From positions 124,001-188,000 of the forward strand of contig JADJYC010000005.1 of assembly GCA_016719925.1 (NCBI GenBank): a stretch of DNA of 64,000 bases, given 5' to 3'. How positions within the stretch are numbered: position 1 is the stretch's first letter; every line of letters starts with the position of its first letter. The DNA is from Crocinitomicaceae bacterium. GTDB lineage: Bacteria; Bacteroidota; Bacteroidia; Flavobacteriales_D; Crocinitomicaceae. The position numbers were made by a program, and so were the translations under genes. The notes beneath the pieces are model-generated. The model was not told the origin of the DNA, made no database searches, and was given only the letters and a program-made list of their open reading frames with translations. This document shows, piece after piece, positions 33,280-42,458 of this stretch.

Positions 33280-33810
33280 ATGAAAAAGGCAATTTTTATT
33301 GGATCGGTATTGATGGCGGTTGTTGTGCTTCAGGCATATGCGCAGTGTAATAAAACACATTATTTCTGTACAGCTGCATTAAGCAAAGAAGAGCAGGCTG
33401 AATTCTGGAATCTGAACAACCAGTCACAAAGCGCCATGTTCGCTAAAGGTGAAGTGTATGAAATGAGCTTTATCGCATACAAGGGATATGACTACAGACT
33501 TTCAGTTTGTACTGATATTGCTGAAGGTGGTGATAAAATTCAGTTTGAAATGCTGCAGGATGAAGTAGTTCGTGTAAAAGACGAATACGGAAACACCAAC
33601 ATTAAAAAAACAAAAGAATCTATCTACAAAAATGCAGAAGACGGATTGAAACAATCAATCACTTTTACAACAGATAAAACCAAAAAAATCTATGTAAAAG
33701 TTAACATCCCTTCTTCAGGTACAAGCAAAGACAAAGCACTTGGAAAAACTGACAACGTTTGCGTAGGTGTACTATTAGAACATAAAGGGGCTGCCTCTCT
33801 TGGATTTTAA
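33280..33810 (+). CDS. Secreted hypothetical protein
   Basis: 176 aa with a signal peptide (AIFIGSVLMAVVVLQAYAQ). Mature part begins CNKTHYFCTAALSKEEQAEFWNLNNQSQSAMFAKGEVYEMSFIAYKGYDYRLSVCTD and is rich in beta structure, like proteins that sense or bind in the periplasm. Conserved in Bacteroidota behind the preceding lipoprotein gene; no function known. A strong terminator follows after 18 bases. Confidence 0.7.
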   Translation: MKKAIFIGSVLMAVVVLQAYAQCNKTHYFCTAALSKEEQAEFWNLNNQSQSAMFAKGEVYEMSFIAYKGYDYRLSVCTDIAEGGDKIQFEMLQDEVVRVKDEYGNTNIKKTKESIYKNAEDGLKQSITFTTDKTKKIYVKVNIPSSGTSKDKALGKTDNVCVGVLLEHKGAASLGF

Positions 33811-33828
33811 TTGAACAACGGATATTTT

Positions 33829-33866
33829 AAAAAACCGTCTCCGGAAAATCAGGGACGGTTTTTTTA
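33829..33866 (+). terminator. Rho-independent terminator
   Basis: AAAAAACCGTC and GACGGTTTTTTT enclose a 14-base loop (tccggaaaatcagg). Perfectly paired stem followed by T's, between the secreted protein and nrnA. Confidence 0.92.
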
Positions 33867-33885
33867 TTTTTAAGAGACCCTTATC

Positions 33886-34816
33886 ATGAGTGAAATTTTT
33901 GAACCGGCTAAAATCGAACATCTCAATCAGCTTTTGCGTGAAGCACCATCCGGATGTATCCCCTTCTTTTCTGCACTGGATGCCGGGATCAGATGAAATT
34001 CTTTTATTGGAAAAAGACACCAAAAAAGTGGAAAACCTCATTGCGTCCGCTGATCTGATTTTCTGTCTGGATTACCATCATCCCAACCGGACAGGTAAAA
34101 TGGAAGAATTACTGGTTGCTGCAAAAGGAGCCAAAGTGATTATTGATCATCACCGTGATCCGGACAAAGATTTTGCAACCATTCTTTTTTCTGATATCAC
34201 TGCAAGCAGTACTTCTCAGTTAATTTATGACCTGATTGATGTACAGGATCATCTTTCTCTGATTAATAAAGAATGTGGTACTTGTTTATACACCGGTATT
34301 GTCACTGATACAGGCTCATTCCGATTCGCTTCTACGTCTGCACGCACACACAACATTGCAGCTGATTTAATCAACAGAGGAATCAGAACCTGGGAGGCAC
34401 ATGAAAATCTGTATGACACCAATTCATTGAACAAATTAAAAATGGTGAGTTACGCCATGCTGGAAAAACTGGTAATCATCCCTGAACATAAAACAGCTTA
34501 TGTGTGGCTGAAAAAAGAAGAAGAAGAACGCTTCAATATTGTAAAAGGTGATACAGAAGGTTTAGTGAATCAGGTTTTATCCATTGAAGGAATCAGACTT
34601 GCAGGATTTTTCAAAGAAGCTGAGAGCATCATCAAGATTTCTTTCCGTTCAAAAGGTGAAATTCCTACTAATCAGTTGTGCAGAGAAAATTTTGAAGGAG
34701 GAGGACACCTGAATGCATCCGGCGGAAAATATGTGGGTAAAATTGAAGATGCCATTCAGAAATTTGTAACCATTCTCCCTAATTTCGTTGAACAAAACAA
34801 GAAATGTTTTGAATGA
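33886..34816 (+). CDS. nrnA: NrnA-like DHH phosphoesterase, apparently with internal deletion and frameshift
   Basis: Opens MSEIFEPAKIEHLNQLLREA at 33886. Then the frame changes and KHHPDVSPSFLHWMPGSDEI follows. In NrnA proteins about 25-30 residues (the HxxPDGDAxGSxxGL motif I and next helix) separate PD from the SP..FLKWMPG segment; they are absent here. The rest is normal: LIFCLDYHHPNRTGKM, VIIDHHRDP (DHH), GIVTDTGSFRFA and DHHA1 GGGHLNASGG. NrnA degrades nanoRNA and pAp. Either the deletion is real and the enzyme is inactive, or the assembly has dropped bases. Confidence 0.8.
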
Positions 34817-35347
34817 AAAACCTTATTTATATATCATTTGTGTTCGCACTTCTGCTGATTTCATGCGGTCAGGAGGAAGAAAATAAAATTCCTGTTAACC
34901 CGCCTGACTGGAATCAGGATCATTCATCAGACATGAATCAGGTTTTCAGTGATGAAGAAGAAGATGAAATTGATCTTTATGTCAAGAGACATTCAGACTG
35001 GAAAGTTTCCGAAACAGGAACCGGTTTAAGACATTTCATTTATTCAAAAGTAAAATTCTGATACAGCCAAAGTAGGAGATATTGTTTTGGTAGATTTTGA
35101 AATTTCTTTACTGGATGGTTCAGTATGTTATTCATCCAAAGAAAACGGACCAGAAAGTTTTATTGTGGAGCGGGCAGATATTGAAAGTGGTTTGCATGAA
35201 GCCATGCAGCTGATGTGTACGGATGACAAAGCAAAATTTATTTTACCCAGCCGAATGGCACATGGTTTAATCGGAGATGAAGAAAAAATTCCGCCATTGA
35301 CTCCGGTAGTATATGATATTCACGTGATACAAATTGAACATCCATGA
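34813..35347 (+). CDS. FKBP-type peptidyl-prolyl isomerase lipoprotein, GldI-like (one frameshift)
   Basis: Lipoprotein signal LIYISFVFALLLISC, then an acidic stretch and IDLYVKRHSDWKVSETGTGL. The frame breaks at the A4 run near 35051-35054; with A5 it continues SDTAKVGDIVLVDFEISLLD, ESGLHEAMQLM, FILPSRMAHGLIGDEEKIPPLTPVVYDIHVIQIE, an FKBP fold. GldI, a gliding-motility lipoprotein of Flavobacterium, has this architecture and also lies next to nrnA. Involvement in gliding or T9SS is inferred. It overlaps both neighbours by four bases. Confidence 0.8.
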
Positions 35348-36208
35348 AAAAACTGATTCTGATATTTCCGATTTTCACTTTTGCAGCTTGTGAACTCAGC
35401 GGCGTAGAAACTGATGAACTGACCGGTAATGATTCCATCATTGCAAATCAGGGTAATGATCAGCAACTGGATGAGAACGGAATGAAACTTGCGGACTCCA
35501 TTAACGGAAAGCCAAATGAAATGGTTTTTAACCGGGAAGATGGTTTGCGGATTGAATGGACAAAAAAATATGGGACCACTTATTCAACTGAATGATGTAG
35601 TAATGATCAATTATGACGCACGCGTTGCAGCAGGTGAACCATATGATTCAAACAAAGAATTGGGTGAACCTGTTCCGGTAAAAACAAATATCGGTATGTT
35701 GATTCCCGGCTGGGAACAAGGCTTACTTTTAATGCATGAAGGAGATAAGGGAAGAATTATGATTCCTAATGCACTGGCATACGGTGATGATGGATATTTA
35801 GACAAAGTACCGCCGCAGGCTGATATAATTGTGGATATAGAAATTGTGGATGTGGTTGATCCAATTATTCTTGATGAAGGAGTTAAAGTTTACAAATGGA
35901 AAACGACGGATGAAGGAAAAGTTCCCACAAAAAATCAGGAAATTACATTTGACTATTTTGCTTTCACAACCGGTGAGGAAGGACATATGTATGATAATTC
36001 TTACCAGAACGGTGTGCCGTTTACATTTAAATTTCAGAATGCGGGAGTTATAGACGGTTTGCATCAGGGCATGAGTGTTATGAAAGCAGGAGAAAATGCA
36101 TTTTTTGAAATCCCTTACAAACTCGCTTACGGTAAAAAAGGATTGCTGGATTTGGTTCCGTCAAATACAGATATTGTATATGATGTGAGAATTCTGTCTA
36201 TTGAATAA
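35344..36208 (+). CDS. Lipoprotein with two FKBP-type isomerase domains (one frameshift)
   Basis: Lipobox AAC after ILIFPIFTF. The frame breaks in the A7 run near 35564-35570; corrected, the protein is about 288 aa. First FKBP unit: LNDVVMINYDARVAAGEPYD, IGMLIPGWEQGLLLMHEGDKGRIMIPNALAYGDDGYLDKVPPQADIIVDIEI. Second: QEITFDYFAFTTGEEGHMYD, AGVIDGLHQGMSVMKAGENAFFEIPYKLAYGKKG. Both assist folding of periplasmic or secreted proteins. Forms an operon with nrnA and the GldI-like gene. Confidence 0.8.
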
Positions 36209-36220
36209 ATCACTGATTTC

Positions 36221-37009
36221 ATGTGTTACACCGTTGCACAACTGAAAATGCGGGAGTATAAATACGCTCTCCGAAATGATTTTCCGCAGGATATAATTGA
36301 TAAACTTTTCGAAGAATGGAAAAAGCTGGAAGCCGGTGAAGCAGAAGAAACAGCTGAATTACATTACAGAGTAAGTGGGTTTGTTCATCCTGATCTTGTC
36401 GCAATAACACCAGATTTATCCTGTCAAAAAATCAACTGGGGACTTATTCCTTCCTGGATTAAATCTATTGAAGAAGCTAAAGAAATTCGTGAAAAAACAC
36501 TAAATGCCCGGGGCGAAACAATTTTTGAAAAACCGGCATTCAGAGAATCAGCCAAAACCAAACGATGTTTGATTCTGGTTGACGGATTTTATGAATATCA
36601 CCATTTAAAAGGCAAAACATTTCCGTTCTACATTCAGCATATTGATCAAAAAATGCCTTTTGTCTTAGGCGGAATTTTTTCAGAATGGGCAGATCCGGAC
36701 ACCGGAGAGATACATTCAACAACCAGCATAGTTACAACAACCGGAAACAAAATGATGACAAGGATTCACAACAATCCAAAAAATACCGGTCCGCGTATGC
36801 CGCTGATTCTGGAAGAAGGAAAATATCAGCAATGGCTGAAAGAAAACGATAAATCTGAAATTGAAAAACTAATCAAACCTTTTCCGGATGAACTGATGAA
36901 ATCGTTTGCTGTCGGAAAAATGTCAGGAAAAAATGAAGTTCCGGACAGCCCTGAATCCCAAAAGGAAGTAATTTATACCGAACTTAATGAGCAATCATCT
37001 TTGTTCTGA
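36221..37009 (+). CDS. SOS-response-associated (HMCES/YedK) abasic-site protein
   Basis: 262 aa. Catalytic Cys2 follows the initiator Met (MCYT). Other active-site residues are visible: Asn in LNARGETI, Glu in LVDGFYEYH, and His in RIHNNPKNTGPRMPLIL. The protein crosslinks to abasic sites in single-stranded DNA to shield them. The location beside uvrB on the opposite strand is consistent with a repair neighbourhood but no LexA box was searched reliably. Confidence 0.93.
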   Translation: MCYTVAQLKMREYKYALRNDFPQDIIDKLFEEWKKLEAGEAEETAELHYRVSGFVHPDLVAITPDLSCQKINWGLIPSWIKSIEEAKEIREKTLNARGETIFEKPAFRESAKTKRCLILVDGFYEYHHLKGKTFPFYIQHIDQKMPFVLGGIFSEWADPDTGEIHSTTSIVTTTGNKMMTRIHNNPKNTGPRMPLILEEGKYQQWLKENDKSEIEKLIKPFPDELMKSFAVGKMSGKNEVPDSPESQKEVIYTELNEQSSLF

Positions 37010-37017
37010 AGATTCAT

Positions 37018-37449
37018 CTATTTCTTTACGGCAAACATCTCCCCTATCTCTGCTTTACTGAAATCCTCATCTGATTCAATCCACTTATCTTTAGGAACAG
37101 GAGTGAATGGGATATAATAAACCGGGATTTCTTTTTGTTCTGCATGTGTCATTTCGATGGCAATTGCATCCGTAGTTTCATTTTCACTAAGCTGAATCTT
37201 TACTTCATAAGCAAGAGCATATGCTTTCATTTTGGCAGCGGATAATTCCTCTTCACAATATTTGTTCAGTGTTTCAGTCACTTTACCAGCTTTAGGCACA
37301 TTTTTAGAATCTATTTCCATCTCCAGCGGATGAACGTTTCCAACCGTGTCAATATATGCCGCAAATGGGTATGATTCTCCGGTTTCCATTAATAATTCTG
37401 ACGCGTATTCAACGGAATGGTCCAGTAATTTTTTTAAATCTTCATTCAT
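37018..37449 (-). CDS. Hypothetical protein behind uvrB
   Basis: 143 aa, acidic, soluble. DHSVEYASELLMETGESYPFAAYIDTVGNVHPLEMEIDS and MKAYALAYEVKIQLSENETTDAIAIEMTHAEQKEIPVYYIPFTP indicate an alpha/beta domain. Similar proteins of unknown role occur in many bacteria. It starts three bases after the uvrB stop, so it is in the uvrB operon. Confidence 0.7.
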   Translation of the reverse strand: MNEDLKKLLDHSVEYASELLMETGESYPFAAYIDTVGNVHPLEMEIDSKNVPKAGKVTETLNKYCEEELSAAKMKAYALAYEVKIQLSENETTDAIAIEMTHAEQKEIPVYYIPFTPVPKDKWIESDEDFSKAEIGEMFAVKK

Positions 37450-37451
37450 GT

Positions 37452-39470
37452 TTAATTATTATTCAATTTTTTTTCAAGTAAAAACATTTCATCGCGCAAT
37501 CTTGCGGCTTCAATAAAATCAAGTTCTTTAGCAGCCTTCTCCATATCCTTTTTAAGTTTTAGAATAGTTTGCTGAAGCTGATCACGCGTCATGTATTCGA
37601 TAACCGGATCAGCCGCAATCGACTGCTGGACCTCCATGCTGTACTCAACCGGAATAAGGTCGCGGTCAGCCACTTTGGTTTGTTTCAGAATAGCTTCTTT
37701 TGATTTTTTTATTTGTGTTGGCGTGATGTTGTGATCACGGTTATATTCTTCCTGAATTTTTCTGCGGCGGTTTGTTTCATCAATGGTTTTTTTCATTGAA
37801 TCTGTAATCCGGTCTGCATACATCAGAACCAATCCGTTTACATTTCTGGCAGCCCTTCCCACCGTTTGAACCAACGCTCTTTCTGATCTCAGAAATCCTT
37901 CCTTATCTGCATCCAGAATTGCTACTAAAGACACTTCCGGTAAATCCAATCCTTCTCTCAATAAATTGACACCTATCAAAACATCAAAGGAACCCAATCT
38001 TAATTGTCTTAAAATTTCCACACGTTCAAGCGTGTCAACTTCTGAATGGATATATCTGCAAGGTATACCAAGATTATCGAGATATTTCTGAAGTTCTTCC
38101 GCCATTCTTTTTGTGAGCGTGGTTACCAGTACTCGCTCATCTTTTTCTCTTCTGAGCTGAATTTCTTCAATGAGATTATCAATCTGATTCAGGCTGGGTC
38201 TCACTTCTATCTGCGGGTCCAGCAAACCTGTTGGCCGTATTAGCTGTTCAACTATGACGCCTTCTGATTTTTGTAATTCATATTCTGCCGGAGTTGCGCT
38301 GACAAAAAGTGTTTGTGTAGTGATCGATTCAAACTCTTCAAATTTCAGCGGCCGGTTATCCATGGCTGCGGGCAGCCGGAAACCATATTCAACCAGATTT
38401 TGTTTTCTGGATCTGTCTCCGCCGTACATGGCTTTTATTTGCGGCATGGTCACATGACTTTCATCCACCATCAATACAAAATCATCCGGAAAATAATCCA
38501 GCAGACAAAACGGACGGGTGCCCGGAAGACGCTGATCAAAATAACGAGAATAATTTTCAATGCCGTTACAATAACCAAGCTCGCGAATCATTTCCAGATC
38601 ATAATTTGTTCTTTCTTCAATTCGTTTGGCTTCCAGAAATTTCTGTTCTGATTTGAGAAAATCAACATGTCTTCCCAGATCCAGTTCAATTTCACCTATA
38701 GCTCTGTTTATAGTGGCCTGACTGGTAACAAAAATATTTGCCGGAAAAATATTGATCTCATTAAAAGCTTCAATCCTCGAATTATTTATTGGATCAAGTG
38801 TATAAATCTCTTCTATTTCATCTCCAAAAAAAATCACTCTCAGGGCATAATCGGCATAAGCGAGAAAAATATCAATGGTGTCACCCTTTACTCTGAAATT
38901 ACCCCGTTCAGGCGTTGTATCATTTCTTGAATAAAGATTTTCAACCAGTTTAAGCAGGAATTTATTTCTGCTGATCAACTGCCCTTTTTTAATGCTAATG
39001 ATACTTTCTTTGAATTCAGCCGGATTACCAATACCATAAATGCAAGAAACAGATGAAACAATAATCACATCTCTTCTTCCTGACAAAAGTGAAGATGTAG
39101 CGGCAAGCCGTAGTTTTTCAATTTCATCATTGATGGCAAGATCTTTTTCTATAAAAGTATCTGTCACCGGCAGATAAGCCTCCGGCTGGTAATAATCATA
39201 ATAGGAAACAAAGTATTCTACCGCATTCTCCGGGAAAAACTGTTTGAATTCTCCGTACAATTGTGCTGCAAGTGTTTTGTTATGAGAAAGTATAAGTGTA
39301 GGTCTTTTAATCTCTTTTATAACATTTGCCATGGTAAACGTTTTTCCGCTGCCCGTAACGCCGAGCAGGGTCTGAAACGGCACACCCTGATTTATTCCCT
39401 CAACTAATTGACGGATTGCTTCAGGCTGATCACCTGTTGGCTGATAGTCAGAATGCAGTATAAAATCCAT
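37452..39470 (-). CDS. uvrB: Excinuclease ABC subunit B
   Basis: 672 aa, complete. Walker A GVTGSGKT (37-44), the damage-probing beta hairpin YYDYYQPEAY (90-99), DESHVTMPQI, the helicase motifs VSATPAEYE, LVTTLTKRMAEEL, HSEVDTLERVEILR, DVLIGVNLLREGLDLPEVSLV, the QTVGRAARN arginine fingers, and a C-terminal UVR domain (DMEKAAKELDFIEAARLRDEMFLLEKK) that binds UvrC. Central to nucleotide excision repair. Starts directly after the stop of the upstream secreted-protein gene. Confidence 0.98.
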   Translation of the reverse strand: MDFILHSDYQPTGDQPEAIRQLVEGINQGVPFQTLLGVTGSGKTFTMANVIKEIKRPTLILSHNKTLAAQLYGEFKQFFPENAVEYFVSYYDYYQPEAYLPVTDTFIEKDLAINDEIEKLRLAATSSLLSGRRDVIIVSSVSCIYGIGNPAEFKESIISIKKGQLISRNKFLLKLVENLYSRNDTTPERGNFRVKGDTIDIFLAYADYALRVIFFGDEIEEIYTLDPINNSRIEAFNEINIFPANIFVTSQATINRAIGEIELDLGRHVDFLKSEQKFLEAKRIEERTNYDLEMIRELGYCNGIENYSRYFDQRLPGTRPFCLLDYFPDDFVLMVDESHVTMPQIKAMYGGDRSRKQNLVEYGFRLPAAMDNRPLKFEEFESITTQTLFVSATPAEYELQKSEGVIVEQLIRPTGLLDPQIEVRPSLNQIDNLIEEIQLRREKDERVLVTTLTKRMAEELQKYLDNLGIPCRYIHSEVDTLERVEILRQLRLGSFDVLIGVNLLREGLDLPEVSLVAILDADKEGFLRSERALVQTVGRAARNVNGLVLMYADRITDSMKKTIDETNRRRKIQEEYNRDHNITPTQIKKSKEAILKQTKVADRDLIPVEYSMEVQQSIAADPVIEYMTRDQLQQTILKLKKDMEKAAKELDFIEAARLRDEMFLLEKKLNNN

Positions 39471-39899
39471 TTAGCCCATTGCACCTACCAGAGAAAATAC
39501 TCCGGTTTCAGAATGTTTAACCACGGTTACAGAAATTGTACAATTCACAGATGTACTGCTGATATAAAATTCTGCTTCAAACAAATTCGGATCTGATCCG
39601 TTTTGTGTGCAAGCCATGAGGTGTGCAACAGTAATTTGATTGAAAGCCACCTTCGGGCAGAAAAACAATTCACTCAAAAACTGAAGCGTTCTTCCTTCCA
39701 GAAACTCATCATGCTGCTGACGTTTGTATTCCGGCTCAATGTACATCATCATTTCATCCGCGTCATGGGTGCGCAGTGCATCTTCAACTTTACGCAGAAA
39801 GATAATCTCCGATTTTTTCTTCTTGAATTTCGGCAATTTACCCGGTTGGGCAAATGTCAGAAAAGGGGCAATAAATAATACAAACAAAACAATTTTCAT
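39471..39899 (-). CDS. Secreted hypothetical protein
   Basis: 142 aa with signal peptide (IVLFVLFIAPFLTFAQ). Contains KKKSEIIFLRKVEDALRTHDADEMMMYIEPEYKRQQHDEFLEGRTLQFLSELFFCP and later strands with CTISVTVV. It has the size and order of a DUF-type nuclear-transport-factor-2-like fold, but this is speculative. It overlaps the ispH stop by four bases and abuts uvrB. Confidence 0.6.
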   Translation of the reverse strand: MKIVLFVLFIAPFLTFAQPGKLPKFKKKKSEIIFLRKVEDALRTHDADEMMMYIEPEYKRQQHDEFLEGRTLQFLSELFFCPKVAFNQITVAHLMACTQNGSDPNLFEAEFYISSTSVNCTISVTVVKHSETGVFSLVGAMG

Positions 39900-41115
39900 A
39901 ACAACTTATTTAGAACTTCATCAATGGTTTTTTCGGGATTAAAATAGGCAAGCAATTTCTGAATCACCCTGTCAACAGTTGCATCAGGGCAAGAGGCACC
40001 GCTGGAAATGATGATTGACGGAGATGGATTTTGACTCAGATAATTTTCGGTTTCTTTTAATTCTTTTTATGCAAATCAAAGTGACGGATCAGCTTCTGGC
40101 TGATAATTTCATTTTCATCCTGAATAAAAAATGTCGGAAATTTTGTTTCGCACAGTTCTACCAGATGCGACGTGTTTGAACTATTATATCCTCCGACTAT
40201 GATAGCCAGATCTGCTTTTTCTTCCAGCAATTTAAGCGTTGCTGACTGATTATCATTTGTTGCGTAACACAAGGTGTCACGGGTATTTGCAAAGTGATTT
40301 TTTATTTCTGCTTCACCAAACTTTTGTATCATGATCTGATTCAGGTAATCAGTGATCTCCTGCGTTTCACTGGCAAGCATAGTGGTTTGATTTACAACTC
40401 CAATTTTAAGCAGATCAGTATCCGGATTAAATCCTGCAGAAAAGCGATTTGCAAAAACAGTATAAAATTCACCTGAAGATTTTGTGCCAAGTATTATTTC
40501 ACCCAGAATTTTAGCTTCAGAAATATCTCTGATCACAACAGCTTTTGCAAATTCATTGGTATGTGAAAAAGTAGCGCGCGTCTCTTCATGTTTATCTTTT
40601 CCATGAATGATGACAGTAAAATTTTCGCTGCCTAATTTTTCAGATTTTTTCCAGACTCTTTGCACAAACGGACAGGTAGTATCATATTTTGCCAGCTGAA
40701 TTCCGCGTGCACTCAGATTTTTTTCTATCTCCAATGTTGTTCCGAAAGCAGGAATCACCACAATATCATTTTCATTCAGTTCACTCCATTCGATCAGCTG
40801 ATTGCCCTGAGTATCCTGTAAAAAACGAACACCTCTGGAAAGTAAATCATTATTCACTTCCGGATTATGAATCATCTGACTCAGCAGAAAAATCCGCTTA
40901 CCGGGATTTTCAGCAATAGCACGGTATGAAATTTCTATTGCATTTTCCACGCCGTAACAAAATCCAAAATGTCTGGCCAGAATTATTTTAACCGCACCAA
41001 AATCAAGTTGTGTAGGAGTAAAATCTTTTTTTAATTTATCGGAAGTACTCCGAAAAGCTTTCACCCTGCTGATGATAGGTGAACGGTAATACGATGGAAT
41101 TTCAAATGTTTTCAA
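39896..41115 (-). CDS. ispH: 4-hydroxy-3-methylbut-2-enyl diphosphate reductase (one frameshift)
   Basis: The three Fe-S cysteines are Cys53 (ARHFGFCYGVENAI), Cys148 (YDTTCPFVQ), and one in GASCPD that is found only after correcting the A5 run near 40063-40067 to A6. That restores KELKETENYLSQNPSPSIII, SSGASCPDATVDRVIQKLLA, and a stop at 39896. Catalytic region HGKDKHEETRATFSH, and NQTTMLASETQEI. It makes IPP and DMAPP in the MEP pathway. About 406 aa, the long Bacteroidota form. An essential enzyme, so the stop is most likely a sequence error. Confidence 0.93.
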
Positions 41116-41154
41116 GGCAGTTAACGCTATTCAAAGATAACGAATAAAGTACCT

Positions 41155-41857
41155 CTATTGTTCGAGTGATTTTAAATAATCAAGGCCCGTATAATTCAGT
41201 TCTTCTCCAATCCAGTGATTTATGGTTTTTCCGGAATTGTCTGCCAGAAAAATGGAAGGAAAAACGCCGTTGGATGCGCGGAGAAAGAGATCATCATTGT
41301 TTATGATGAGTGAATTAAACTTGAGGCCATTATTGGTCTCCAGAAACTTTTGTGTATCTTCTTCAGACCCCGGAAAAATAGCAGTAACCGGAATCTGCTG
41401 CCCACCTTCGATATTAATACCAATTCTCCTTGATGCAGACATACAATGCGGGCATGTTGTAGTAAAAAAGGCAATCAGCGTATAATTCTTATCGCTGAGA
41501 ATTTCAGATCCGGCAACTAATTCCAGTTCTTCCGTTTTAGACAAAGTGAAGTCATCTCCCAGTATTCCACAATCGGTAATGTAAATAGGCGCAATAAAAA
41601 AGAAACGCCAAATCCGGGCAACAGAGAAATTATAATGACAACCCAGGATTTCAGGGATGCCAGTTTTTTGAAAGTTTGAAAAACTGAAAAACTGCCACAC
41701 TGAAAAGTAAAATTACCAGAATGCGCAGGCATACAGAGCTGAAAACCCATCCCATTCCAATATTGGCAACCAGAAATTCAATTCCCTTTTCAAAATAAAG
41801 CGGTATCAATATTGAAACTGCCAGCAATAAAAGCCCTGTAAGAATCCGGTTGACCAT
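41155..41857 (-). CDS. Membrane protein with C-terminal thioredoxin-like CPHC domain (two frameshifts)
   Basis: Three overlapping frames join. The start, ILTGLLLLAVSILIPLYFEK, is followed by membrane helices; frame 2 adds LASLKSWVVIIISLLPGFGVSFLL; frame 3 adds IYITDCGILGDDFTLSKTEELELVAGSEIL and a thioredoxin fold with TLIAFFTTTCPHCMSASRR (CPHC active site). The slips are near 41650 and 41590. About 234 aa. Likely a membrane-anchored redox protein facing the periplasm. The combination (helices plus lone Trx domain) recalls MauE/DoxX-like fusions, but I am not certain of the family. Confidence 0.65.
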
Positions 41858-41885
41858 GAAACAAATTTAAATACAATAATATGAC

Positions 41886-41921
41886 AAAAAAAAAACCGTC
41901 CTCAAAAAGATTGAGGACGGC
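41886..41921 (-). terminator. Rho-independent terminator
   Basis: On the minus strand CCGTCCTCAATCTTTTTGAGGACGG followed by ten T's: ten-pair stem. It ends the transcript of the two small Cys-rich lipoproteins. Confidence 0.93.
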
Positions 41922-41943
41922 CTAATTTCGAGATTCTAATGAA

Positions 41944-42171
41944 TTATTTCAATTCACAAGTCTGGCTGTCTGTTCCAACTGTCCAGTCAAAAGAAGAACA
42001 TTTTGTTTCAGCATCTTTTTTAGACATATCAACCAAAGTTGTATCCGCACCACTGTATGGAATACCCAATACAGTACCTGAACAAGTACAAACGTAGTCT
42101 TTTTTACATGATGTCAGTACTGTAACACATCCGATTACAGCAACGGCAAGAATCATTTTTTTCATATTCAT
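41944..42171 (-). CDS. Small Cys-rich lipoprotein, paralogue 2
   Basis: 75 aa (or 73 from the third residue). Signal ILAVAVIGCVTVLTSC, then KKDYVCTCSGTVLGIPYSGADTTLVDMSKKDAETKCSSFDWTVGTDSQTCEL. Four further cysteines after the lipid-modified one suggest two disulfides. It is 14 bases downstream of a close paralogue and clearly arose by tandem duplication. No known function; such proteins are frequent in Bacteroidota. Confidence 0.75.
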   Translation of the reverse strand: MNMKKMILAVAVIGCVTVLTSCKKDYVCTCSGTVLGIPYSGADTTLVDMSKKDAETKCSSFDWTVGTDSQTCELK

Positions 42172-42184
42172 TTAGTTTTAAAAG

Positions 42185-42406
42185 TTATTTCAATTCACAA
42201 TCAATATTGTCAGTACCAACAGATGCATCGTTTTTATCACATTCAGTAGTAGCTTCTTTTTTAGTCATGTCAGTATATGTAGTATCTACACCACTGAATG
42301 GAATACCTAAAATTGTTCCTGAACAAGAACAAACGTGATCTTTTTTACAAGAAGCCAGCATTGTAATACCTCCTATTACAGCTACAGCAAGAATCATTTT
42401 TTTCAT
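42185..42406 (-). CDS. Small Cys-rich lipoprotein, paralogue 1
   Basis: 73 aa. Signal ILAVAVIGGITMLASC, then KKDHVCSCSGTILGIPFSGVDTTYTDMTKKEATTECDKNDASVGTDNIDCELK. All cysteines align with the downstream copy; identity is roughly 60 percent, with divergence concentrated in the loop before the third cysteine. Two-gene transcript ending in the terminator at 41886. Confidence 0.75.
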   Translation of the reverse strand: MKKMILAVAVIGGITMLASCKKDHVCSCSGTILGIPFSGVDTTYTDMTKKEATTECDKNDASVGTDNIDCELK

Positions 42407-42458
42407 ATTGATTTTTTTATTTTTTTTTTAAAGATAGTAATTTTTTCAAATCGAAAAA

